Positions 8,459 through 16,005 of a stretch of DNA of 64,000 bases are shown here, one piece after another. The stretch spans positions 150,118 through 214,117 of the forward strand of contig NZ_AUGW01000008.1 in the NCBI RefSeq assembly GCF_000422865.1, written 5' to 3'. The notes under the pieces were generated by a model. That model saw nothing but the letters and a program-made list of their open reading frames with translations. It searched no databases and was not told the origin of the DNA. Within the stretch, counting starts at the first letter, position 1. The number at the start of each line of letters is the position of its first letter. This DNA comes from Oceanospirillum maris DSM 6286 (lineage in GTDB: Bacteria > Pseudomonadota > Gammaproteobacteria > Pseudomonadales > Halomonadaceae). The translations under genes and the position numbers were made by a program.

Positions 8459-9547
8459 ATGTCGGTGTCATATTTTCATCAGGTTAGCGTTATTGGCAGT
8501 TGGCCTTTAGTGATTAGCCGAGCGCTGGATTATTACTCTATTGATGGCGGTTCTTTATTAGCGCGAGTGGGTATTGATCAAACACAGGTTAATCTGCCGG
8601 AAACTCGATATTCGTTCATGGTGTTAGAGCGCCTTTGGCGATTGGCTCGAAATTTATCCGGGGACGAGGCCGTAGGTCTAACGGTCGCACGCTTTGTGAG
8701 GCCAACCTCTTGGCATGCGTTAGGCTTTGCTATTTGGGCCAGTGACACACTGATGGATTGCTTTGGGCGCTTGGCTCAGAACTTAAGAATGTTTGCTAAT
8801 TATGCTGGAATGACGGTTATCCCTTTGGGGGCAGAGGTAGAGATTAGCCTGCGTTTAAAAAAAGGACTCGGTCGTGAACAGCTACCACCAGAAGAGATGG
8901 ATGCGTTTGTTGGTACTTGTGTTTTAACTGCACGGCATATTTATCGCCCAGGTTTTTCACCGAAACTCGTCTGGCTGAGTCGCCCGCAGCCGTTAGATCC
9001 AACACCGTGGCAACGCTTGTTTAAATGTCCGGTTTTTTTCAATGCTGCTTACGATAAGATCGTTTTTGATGCCAAGGCGATGTATCAGCCGTTGTTAACC
9101 GCAAGCCCAGAACTGGCAGAGCAAAACGATGCTTTGGTGGCTGAGTATCTGGCGCGCTTAGATCGTAGTGATTTACTCACTCGCTTGGAATCTTTGCTGC
9201 TTAACCATTTACCCTTAGGCCATCTTTCCTTGAATGATATTGCTGCTCATCTTAATTTGAGTCAGAGAACTTTTCAGCGACGATTGCAGGAGAAAGGCTT
9301 AAGTTATCAACAGGTGTTGGATGAGTTGCGTCAGAAGCAGGCGCTACACTGGGTACAATTAGATTATTTGAGTATGGGAGAGATTAGCTATCGGCTGGGC
9401 TTTAACCATCCTGCAAACTTTAGCCGTGCTTTTAAGCGTTGGTTTGATGAGTCGCCCCAAGAGCTTCGGCGTCAACTCTCTGTGCATGAGATTGTGGTAA
9501 AGGATGCCGGTAACGGTGGTGGTAAAAATGATGTGATTGTGGAGTAA
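8459..9547 (+). CDS. AraC-family transcriptional regulator (arabinose-binding-like N-terminal domain type)
   Basis: A 362-aa regulator. The N-terminal roughly 200 residues match the OruR/ArgR-type ligand-binding domain of AraC proteins. The C-terminal 100 residues hold the two helix-turn-helix units, seen in LSLNDIAAHLNLSQRTFQRR and the second-helix segment MGEISYRLGFNHPANFSRAF, which is diagnostic of the family. It starts at ATG 8459 and is transcribed away from the acyl-CoA ligase/thiolase operon, the classic layout for a pathway-specific activator. The effector is unknown; a CoA-activated organic acid substrate is a guess from context. Confidence 0.92.
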   Translation: MSVSYFHQVSVIGSWPLVISRALDYYSIDGGSLLARVGIDQTQVNLPETRYSFMVLERLWRLARNLSGDEAVGLTVARFVRPTSWHALGFAIWASDTLMDCFGRLAQNLRMFANYAGMTVIPLGAEVEISLRLKKGLGREQLPPEEMDAFVGTCVLTARHIYRPGFSPKLVWLSRPQPLDPTPWQRLFKCPVFFNAAYDKIVFDAKAMYQPLLTASPELAEQNDALVAEYLARLDRSDLLTRLESLLLNHLPLGHLSLNDIAAHLNLSQRTFQRRLQEKGLSYQQVLDELRQKQALHWVQLDYLSMGEISYRLGFNHPANFSRAFKRWFDESPQELRRQLSVHEIVVKDAGNGGGKNDVIVE

Positions 9548-9614
9548 ACCCGCCAACCTTTAAATGCTAGCGCTTGGAGGGTTTACCTCATACTGACCGC
9601 ATAATTAAACGCGG

Positions 9615-9694
9615 TTAGTACCTTGTCTCATTAGTACCTTGTCTCATTAGTACCTTTTCTCATTAGTACCTTTTCTCATTAGTACATTGCCTGT
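9615..9694. repeat. 16-bp tandem repeat array overlapping the stop codon of the 91-aa gene
   Basis: Four units of TTAGTACCTTGTCTCA or TTAGTACCTTTTCTCA (9615-9630, 9631-9646, 9647-9662, 9663-9678) are followed by a fifth, diverged unit at 9679-9694. The fifth unit is the 3' end of the minus-strand gene, whose stop codon is the TTA at 9679. The array looks like repeated duplication of the gene end into the convergent intergenic space. Confidence 0.9.
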
Positions 9695-9954
9695 TCTTCA
9701 TCCGTGACTTCTTTTAATAACTCTAAATAAAGGCGATCGGCTTCAGAGAAATCTTCAGGGGCATCAGGGATTTTTACACTGGTGTTACTGCTGATCTCGT
9801 TGGCGATAATGGTCGCAGAATTTTGTTCGCCGTAGTGTTTGCGCGCAATCTCTAGAGACGTTGGGATAATCTCAGGGTCTTGTAGTAGCTTTTTGATAAA
9901 CTGACGCAGTTCATTGATAACGCGTGTTTTGTTCATTTCGTTTGCGGTGCTCAT
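9679..9954 (-). CDS. Small acidic conserved-looking hypothetical protein
   Basis: A 91-aa protein I do not recognise. It is predicted mostly helical, with a charged N-terminal part (RVINELRQFIKKLLQDPE) and an acidic C-terminus (PEDFSEADRLYLELLKEV), without cysteines, signal peptide or membrane segment. An AAGGAG ribosome site stands 6-9 bp before ATG 9954, which makes it a credible gene. It is convergent with the AraC-type regulator and follows the CDF transporter gene on the same strand after 116 bp. Its 3' end is tandemly duplicated downstream. Confidence 0.7.
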   Translation of the reverse strand: MSTANEMNKTRVINELRQFIKKLLQDPEIIPTSLEIARKHYGEQNSATIIANEISSNTSVKIPDAPEDFSEADRLYLELLKEVTDEEQAMY

Positions 9955-10070
9955 AATGGCTCCTTAGATGCAGTTTGCAACCTGTAATCTTTTTCGGCTT
10001 TCTACAGTTCGCCTATGGCTGAATTATATAAGCTGTGCTCAGGATTAAATAGACGTTTTTTTCTTAAGGA

Positions 10071-11201
10071 TTAAGCGCGTCGCCATACCCGAAGTTGCCC
10101 TAGCCAGGCTTCACCTTCAATTTGCTGCTTTAAAATTGCTTCTGAAACCGTTTTAGGCAGGCTTTCTGCTATATAGAGATCAATATCAATACGGTTGTTT
10201 AAATAATGAAGCACCAGTTGATTAGAGTGAAAATCAATCGGCAGGGCGCGCCAGCAATATTGTAAACGTTGAATGATATCTTCCCGTAACGGTAGCAGGT
10301 CTTCAAGTGGTGGCAGGCTTTTATCTGAGTCGTCTTCGGCATCAATATGTACTGTAATATCTTCTACGTCTGAGTGCTTATCTCTGATAATTTGCTCAAC
10401 TTGAACACCAATTTGATGCCCCTCTGACACACTAATACGCGGGTTAACTTCAACATGGATATCTAAAAAAACCTGAGACCCCATTCTACGCGTACGTAAA
10501 CTGTGTATTGATCTGACGCTATCAAGGCTCTTAGCCTGCTCTAGCATGTCATGGGTTTCTTTTTCAGGTAGTGCCGTGTCGACTAACTCTTTCATACTGT
10601 CACTGACCAGTTTCCAGCCAATATGGGCCACCATAAGACCGACAATTAAAGCCGCAATTTGGTCAAGCCATTGAACGCCTGACATCGTGCCTGCTATGCC
10701 TATAAAAACGACAATAGAAGACAAGGCATCACTGCGGCTGTGCCATGCATTTGCAACCAGTAACTTCGATTTTATTTTATGGGCGACCCGCATGGTGTAG
10801 TGATAAATCCACTCCTTGCCCAGAATAGATAATGCCGCAACTACAAGTGCTGGCCAGCCGGGTACTGCAAGGTTTTCTGCTTCCCATAAACGGATTAAGC
10901 TGTCGTAGGATATGGCTCCAGCCACTGCAATTAATAAGCTACCTAAAACCAGCGTACCCATGGTTTCATAACGGGCATGGCCGTATGGATGCTCTTGGTC
11001 GGGTTTTTGGCGACCATAGTGGGTGACAACAATAACAAGCGCATCGGTGAGTAGATCAGATAAAGAATGTATGCCATCTGCAATGAGTGCGTGGGAGTTA
11101 CTGAGCCAGCCAACGATAATTTTGGCCACACCTAGAACCGTATCAAGCACAGCCCCAATAAGGGTTACTTTATGGGCTTCTTTTTCTTGATCTTGCAGCA
11201 T
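10071..11201 (-). CDS. Cation diffusion facilitator (CDF) family metal transporter
   Basis: A 376-aa inner-membrane exporter of divalent metals (Zn, Fe, Mn or Cd in this family), driven by proton exchange. The family's metal-site motifs are visible: LIADGIHSLSDLLTD in helix 2, the HPYGHARYETMG loop and HSRSDALSS in helix 5. Several hydrophobic segments fill residues 10-215. The soluble C-terminal part carries HIDAED-type acidic residues and extends about 80 residues beyond the compact FieF tail. AAAGGA precedes ATG 11201. It lies 40 bp after the PlsC-like gene on the same strand, so the two are probably cotranscribed. Metal specificity cannot be read from sequence. Confidence 0.92.
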   Translation of the reverse strand: MLQDQEKEAHKVTLIGAVLDTVLGVAKIIVGWLSNSHALIADGIHSLSDLLTDALVIVVTHYGRQKPDQEHPYGHARYETMGTLVLGSLLIAVAGAISYDSLIRLWEAENLAVPGWPALVVAALSILGKEWIYHYTMRVAHKIKSKLLVANAWHSRSDALSSIVVFIGIAGTMSGVQWLDQIAALIVGLMVAHIGWKLVSDSMKELVDTALPEKETHDMLEQAKSLDSVRSIHSLRTRRMGSQVFLDIHVEVNPRISVSEGHQIGVQVEQIIRDKHSDVEDITVHIDAEDDSDKSLPPLEDLLPLREDIIQRLQYCWRALPIDFHSNQLVLHYLNNRIDIDLYIAESLPKTVSEAILKQQIEGEAWLGQLRVWRRA

Positions 11202-11241
11202 TGAGAGATCCTTTTATTGGGCAAGGCCCATGGTTTTTTAC

Positions 11242-12402
11242 TCAGTCAGGTTTAATCAAGCCGCGGCTATTTAAAATCGGATTAGCATACATTGTTAATA
11301 GATAAGGTCGTAGTGCTTCAGGCACGTTTTCAATACGTTGGTTGAACTTAGCACGCTCCTGATCGGTGATCGTTGGTTTACCATCCAAATGATCAAAGCC
11401 ACCTAAGGCTTCGAGAGCGAGCCAATTAGACGGATAAAAATGGTAGTTGCCCCATATTTGATGATCGATAAGTGCCGCTGCTTCGTTCGCGTTCTCAAAA
11501 TCGCCTGAAATCGGTTGAGCAAAATGCACATGAACTCTGCCTTTTTGGCCAGATATGCCTTTCACGATACTATCAATATCTTCGAACTCACTTTTATTGT
11601 AGCTACCATCTGTTGCTAATGCGTTAAGCTCCTGGGCTTTCATTTCATCGCAAGGATCGTACTCATAAGAGATCGTCACTGGCACAATATTGAGCTCGTT
11701 AATCACGTCCGCAAAGCTCGGGCCTGAGCCTTTTTTCTTGCGACTCATAAAGAACATTTTAACGATAGCGGGATCTGTTATATCGATACCGTCTTTGGCT
11801 CGACCCTCTTTTTGGGCGATCCAGATTGAGTGTTTCTCTTCTAGTAGCGAGTAATTGATATAGCCTGATAACTGGGTCAGCGTCTTCATCATCTCTCGCA
11901 CGCCTTTTGCCGAGCGTTTTACGATAAAGCTCTTATTCAGACGCATAATATCGCTGACGACAGGCTTTTGAAGCAAGTTATCACCAATAGCGATACGGAC
12001 AGTATTACGTCCCGCTTGATACAAGGCATAGTTTACAAAGGCTGGGTCCATCGCAATATCACGGTGGTTGGCAATAAACAGATAAGCTTTATTGGTGTTC
12101 AGCTCTTCTAAGCCAGAAACCGTAAAACCATCGGTGGAATTGCGGATCAAACGATCCATATAGCTGGCGACTTGGCTTTGGAAATCCGCAATTGTTTTGA
12201 TCGTCGCAAATTGACTTTTTAGCTTGCGGCGAACTAATGGACGCAGTAAAAAACCGAAGCTTTTATTCAGTTGTGGAAAACGAAACTGGCAGATCGCATT
12301 GATCAACTCAGGGTTGTGAATAACCTCTTGCACCACATCGTAAACTTCATGGTCGTAGTAGGGGCGAATCTCTTTAAAACTATCGTTTTCCGGTGTGTTC
12401 AT
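11242..12402 (-). CDS. PlsC-like 1-acyl-sn-glycerol-3-phosphate acyltransferase family protein
   Basis: A 386-aa protein with the acyltransferase fold of lysophosphatidate acyltransferases. The catalytic-block equivalent is FIANHRDIAMDPAF, an NHRDI-type variant rather than the canonical NHxxxxD spacing. The glycerophosphate-binding block appears as IWIAQKEGRAKDG in place of FPEGTRS. There is an N-terminal helical region of about 100 residues and a C-terminal part (PSNWLALEALGG) typical of a longer proteobacterial subgroup. It probably acts at the inner membrane in phospholipid or lipid acylation. It is the first gene ahead of the CDF transporter; substrate not determinable. Confidence 0.82.
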   Translation of the reverse strand: MNTPENDSFKEIRPYYDHEVYDVVQEVIHNPELINAICQFRFPQLNKSFGFLLRPLVRRKLKSQFATIKTIADFQSQVASYMDRLIRNSTDGFTVSGLEELNTNKAYLFIANHRDIAMDPAFVNYALYQAGRNTVRIAIGDNLLQKPVVSDIMRLNKSFIVKRSAKGVREMMKTLTQLSGYINYSLLEEKHSIWIAQKEGRAKDGIDITDPAIVKMFFMSRKKKGSGPSFADVINELNIVPVTISYEYDPCDEMKAQELNALATDGSYNKSEFEDIDSIVKGISGQKGRVHVHFAQPISGDFENANEAAALIDHQIWGNYHFYPSNWLALEALGGFDHLDGKPTITDQERAKFNQRIENVPEALRPYLLTMYANPILNSRGLIKPD

Positions 12403-12579
12403 GTTCGATCTGAGTCCATTGAGTAATCAGTTTTAGTGTTTTGAGGCGAATTGAGTATTTTGATCAAAGTTCAGCGCTTCGAGGTAGATTCAGCGCTCTG
12501 AGACGACATGCGTATTCGCTCTTATTAGGCTTCTTTTCCCTTTCTCCCTTTCTCCCTGCTCTTTTATTTAAGGCCGGTT

Positions 12580-13500
12580 TTAGGCTTGTCCAAGCTGGCT
12601 TTGGCCGCCGAGCCATTCTGCTAAGGTGGGAATAAAGCGTTTTAACTCTAAAGACATTAGCGTGAAATCTGTATCCAGTCGTGTCATTGGGTCTTCGTCT
12701 GCATAGCTGTCCTTGGCTTCTTCTAGCAGATCATCACCAAAGCGTAGACGTTTTATTGTCAGGTCATCTTGTAAAATAAACTGAAGACGTTCTTGCCAGT
12801 CAAGTGCCAGTTTAACGACCTGCTTACCGGTTTCCAAATGAGCGAGAATCTCTTCTGCATCCACTTCCTGTTGCTTGCAGCGAATAACGCTACCTTCTTC
12901 TAAGTCAGAGCGTAGCTCACACTGACCATCAAGCTCTAAACCCTGTGGTCGAGTGTCAGCATTTTGTAACCATTGGGTCATTACAATACTAGGGCTTTGC
13001 TCGGTATTAAAAGGTACGACGGGGAGTGAGCCGATGGTTTGTCGCAGTAAATCTAAAAATTCGTCGGCTTTTTTGCTGCTAGACGCATCGATAACCACCA
13101 TGTTTTCTGTAGGGGCGATATAGCCCCAGGTAAAGCTTGAGCGAACAAATGCGCGGGGGGTTAGCTCGCTTAGAATATCTTCTTTGATGGTGAGTTTTTC
13201 TTTTCGACCAACATAGCGGTTTTCTTTGGCTTCTAATTCTTCGACGCGTTCTTTTAACGTTTCATTAACAACGGCGGCAGGGATCACTTTTTCCTGACGG
13301 CGCAGGCATAACAAAATTGCACCACCACTAATATGGCATAACTGACTTGCTGTTGGTGCTGGCAAGCTCCAGCCCAAGCGATAGGTCTCTATACTTTTGC
13401 AGGGCTCAAACTTGAATGCTTCTAGTTGAGATTCTAGCTGGCCTGCATCGAGTTCAAGGTCTTTGTTTAATTGAAACAGTTGAAGATTCTTAAACCACAT
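12580..13500 (-). CDS. rdgC: RdgC, recombination-associated DNA-binding protein
   Basis: A ring-shaped dimer that binds double-stranded DNA and limits RecA activity; needed in some recombination-deficient backgrounds. The protein starts MWFKNLQLFQL, the characteristic RdgC N-terminus, and contains ELTPRAFVRSSFTWGYI and the C-terminal LTIKRLRFGDDLLEEAKD region. ATG 13500 gives 306 aa (E. coli 303) with GGAG about 9 bp upstream. The 34 extra residues of the longer open frame have no family counterpart and I leave them out. It is divergent from the Pho-box-associated chemoreceptor gene. Confidence 0.95.
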   Translation of the reverse strand: MWFKNLQLFQLNKDLELDAGQLESQLEAFKFEPCKSIETYRLGWSLPAPTASQLCHISGGAILLCLRRQEKVIPAAVVNETLKERVEELEAKENRYVGRKEKLTIKEDILSELTPRAFVRSSFTWGYIAPTENMVVIDASSSKKADEFLDLLRQTIGSLPVVPFNTEQSPSIVMTQWLQNADTRPQGLELDGQCELRSDLEEGSVIRCKQQEVDAEEILAHLETGKQVVKLALDWQERLQFILQDDLTIKRLRFGDDLLEEAKDSYADEDPMTRLDTDFTLMSLELKRFIPTLAEWLGGQSQLGQA

Positions 13501-13669
13501 ACCGTAAGACTCCATCAATTCGGGGCGCGACATTATCCAACAAAGGTCTTTCATAGGCCAGAGAATACAGGGTTTAATCCGGTAAATTACAGTTTGTAAC
13601 AAAATTGTAAAAAAGCGGCAAAAGTGGAAAAGCTTGATGAACGCTATGGTTGAGTTGAATCAATAACTG

Positions 13670-13709
13670 TTGTCATATTTCTGTCATGCAACTGTCAGAA
13701 ATATGTCAT
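13670..13709 (+). promoter_or_regulatory. Double Pho box (PhoB binding site) upstream of the chemoreceptor gene
   Basis: Four half-sites occur on the plus strand at exact 11-bp intervals: TTGTCAT (13670), CTGTCAT (13681), CTGTCAG (13692) and ATGTCAT (13703). The known PhoB box is two CTGTCA-type 7-mers separated by a 4-bp A/T-rich spacer, so this reads as two adjoining boxes. The orientation points to the chemoreceptor gene starting at 13790. No clear -10 hexamer is evident to me. Confidence 0.85.
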
Positions 13710-13789
13710 TTGGGTTTGGCAAGGTGTGCGGAAAATACAACACATCGATATTGAAAGCTAAGTAAGAAAATTAGCGAGACAAAGGCTAA

Positions 13790-15793
13790 ATGTCCATGAA
13801 AATTGCTACGGTCACACGGGCAACCTCTATTGTTTTGGTTTTGATTGCCGTTTCTTTGGCAGCTACGCTGCTTTGGGGATTAAAGCGTTTGGATAATGCT
13901 TTTTCTGCAACTCAATCTTATTCACAACTCAAGGAAGAGGTCACCATTGATCTAAGGCGTAAGGTGCAAGAATATCTTGCCACTGGCAATGCCTTAAAGC
14001 TCAGTGAAGCGGAGCAAGATATTGATCGCCTTGTGAGTGGCAGTCTTCATCAGTTGCCGCCGCTATTAGCCGCCGAAATTGAAAATTCCCTGAATGAATT
14101 AAAGCAGGGAGTAACGGTTAAATTTCGTGCGGCAGGTAAGCTGGCAGGTAATCAAAAAGGACTTTTGTTGCAGTCTGAAAAAGAGATCGCTAATGCTGCT
14201 GATGCTCTTTATGACTATATTCAACAAGGACAGTCCCAGCAAGGACAAGCCGATGATTTAGGACTGGGTGCGGATTACTTATTTGCCTTACATCCTATTG
14301 TTCTGGGTATTAGCCAGATTAAATATTTGAGAGAGCAGTTTAACGATACTCAGGATAAGCATCATAGGGTCTTGCTGTTGGCGGAGATTGATCAATTGCA
14401 AGCTAAGGCTGAGGCGCTCAAAGAGCTGCCTCGCTTTAGGCTTTATGAGGAAGAAGAAGTTGATGAAATGGCCGCTCTTATGGGTTGGTCAGGTGAGTCG
14501 TATGGTGCGAAAAAGCAAGAGCAGGGAGATCTGCTGATTGGTGAGTTGAACGATCTTTTACGTCGTTATCCTGCTGAGCTTGAGAATATGCTTCGGGATA
14601 CTCTACTGGGCGTTGAAAGTCGTAGGGCAGTGAATCAACTGATTGGCAATCTTGAGCAGTTGATTAAAGACGGGCAGAAGACGGTTTTGGTACATAAAGA
14701 TCAGGTTGAGCAGCAGGTCACGACCATCTTTATTGGCTATGTCGTTTTGATTGTTATTGTCGCCTTGGTGTTGCACCTGTTTCAAAGCCGTGTGGTATTA
14801 AAAGCGTTGCGTGAACTCTCTAACGGCATTGGAAGCTTAATCGAAAGTGGTGAGATGCGATTGATTGCCGTGCATAGCTCCGATAGTGAAACAGGGCAAA
14901 TTGCCCAGAGTTTTAATCAGATGATTGAAACAATGCAGCATCAGCAGCAAGAAAAACACGCTCAACTGACACAAATTACGGATTCCCTAGAAGTGGTGTT
15001 AAGCGATATTGATACTATTAGTAAAACCGCTAATGAGACCCGTAATTATATTTCTAAATCCCACAGCTTTACTGATGAGCTAACACGGCTGGCCCAAGAT
15101 GTGGATGCTAGCTCGACACAGGTTGAAAGCTTTGCCCGTGGCACGGCAAGCTTTATGGAAGAGAGCCAGTTAAGCGCCAGGAATGTTGAGCGTTCCAGCG
15201 AGCAAGCTATTGCTACACTCAGTAGCGGCCATGAATCCTTGGATGACTTGATTGCGGCCGTGGACGAAGTTACCAGTATTTTGGATGTGATTAATGGTAT
15301 TTCTGACCAAACCAATCTACTAGCCTTAAATGCAGCGATTGAAGCCGCTCGGGCTGGTGAACATGGTCGGGGTTTTGCCGTGGTAGCCGATGAGGTGCGT
15401 AACTTATCGATGGAAACGCAGAACTCTGTGACTAAAATTGGCAGCATACTGAGTCAGTTGAGGCACTCGTCGAATAACTTAAAAAGCAATATGACGGATA
15501 TTTCCTGTGCAGCAGAGGAGCAAAGGGAAGCCTCTAGCTATCTGTTAGAGATGTCAAAAACCGTACAGGGGCATTCTGATCGTGCGGCAGAGTTTGCCCA
15601 TCAAGGTGCCAAAGTCGCCCGTAATCAAGTCGGGCAGGTTGAGGTCTTTATTGCCAGTATGGAAGAGATGGAGCGTCAGGCCGCGCAAGCAGAGGATGTT
15701 ATTCTTTCGGTACAAACGGAAGTACACGAGAAGGTCTTGTGGATATCCAACGCTTTGGGTGTTTCCCGTAGCAGGAAAGAACTCTTGCTTTGA
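13790..15793 (+). CDS. Methyl-accepting chemotaxis protein, CtpL-like, probably PhoB-regulated
   Basis: A 667-aa chemoreceptor. Membrane segment 1 lies at about residues 12-32 and segment 2 at about 312-332. Between them is a long all-helical periplasmic ligand domain of roughly 280 residues, rich in Glu, Gln and Leu, that looks like a helical-bundle sensor. A HAMP region follows, and the cytoplasmic signalling tip is canonical ([20 protein letters not shown] and [12 protein letters not shown]). The Pho box just upstream suggests induction under phosphate limitation. In Pseudomonas aeruginosa the PhoB-controlled receptor CtpL mediates phosphate taxis, so phosphate or a phosphate-binding protein is my candidate ligand (inference). 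It is a single gene with no chemotaxis genes nearby. Confidence 0.9.
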   Translation: MSMKIATVTRATSIVLVLIAVSLAATLLWGLKRLDNAFSATQSYSQLKEEVTIDLRRKVQEYLATGNALKLSEAEQDIDRLVSGSLHQLPPLLAAEIENSLNELKQGVTVKFRAAGKLAGNQKGLLLQSEKEIANAADALYDYIQQGQSQQGQADDLGLGADYLFALHPIVLGISQIKYLREQFNDTQDKHHRVLLLAEIDQLQAKAEALKELPRFRLYEEEEVDEMAALMGWSGESYGAKKQEQGDLLIGELNDLLRRYPAELENMLRDTLLGVESRRAVNQLIGNLEQLIKDGQKTVLVHKDQVEQQVTTIFIGYVVLIVIVALVLHLFQSRVVLKALRELSNGIGSLIESGEMRLIAVHSSDSETGQIAQSFNQMIETMQHQQQEKHAQLTQITDSLEVVLSDIDTISKTANETRNYISKSHSFTDELTRLAQDVDASSTQVESFARGTASFMEESQLSARNVERSSEQAIATLSSGHESLDDLIAAVDEVTSILDVINGISDQTNLLALNAAIEAARAGEHGRGFAVVADEVRNLSMETQNSVTKIGSILSQLRHSSNNLKSNMTDISCAAEEQREASSYLLEMSKTVQGHSDRAAEFAHQGAKVARNQVGQVEVFIASMEEMERQAAQAEDVILSVQTEVHEKVLWISNALGVSRSRKELLL

Positions 15794-15901
15794 TTTTTGG
15801 CCTTTCTTTCTTTTTTGTTTTTTTCTCATTGTCAACGCTCAAAATCTGTTAACAATTTGATTTATCACCTTTTTGTAATTCTTATTCGATACGTGACCAA
15901 A

Positions 15902-15931
15902 TTGCTGCAAGGGGGTAATAAAGAGTATAAT
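15902..15931 (+). promoter_or_regulatory. Sigma-70-type promoter for gyrA
   Basis: TTGCTG (15902-15907) and a perfect TATAAT (15926-15931) are separated by 18 bp, about 75 bp upstream of the gyrA start. It is the best promoter match in the region between the chemoreceptor gene and gyrA. Confidence 0.65.
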
Positions 15932-16005
15932 CGGGTGAATTTTCAAGACGAGTGTTGCGCACAGGGTTGCAACGCAGTGTTGCTGAATAAAGGATTCCGA
16001 TACTC

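Noticed and set aside
12441..12635. 64-aa plus-strand frame (MRRIEYFDQSSALRG...) overlapping the end of rdgC
   Set aside because: It overlaps the rdgC coding end on the opposite strand, lacks a ribosome site, and its composition reflects the AT/CT-rich gap.
13720..13736. TTGGCAAGGTGTGCGG as a sigma-54 promoter for the chemoreceptor
   Set aside because: GG and GC elements are 2 bp too close together for the -24/-12 spacing.
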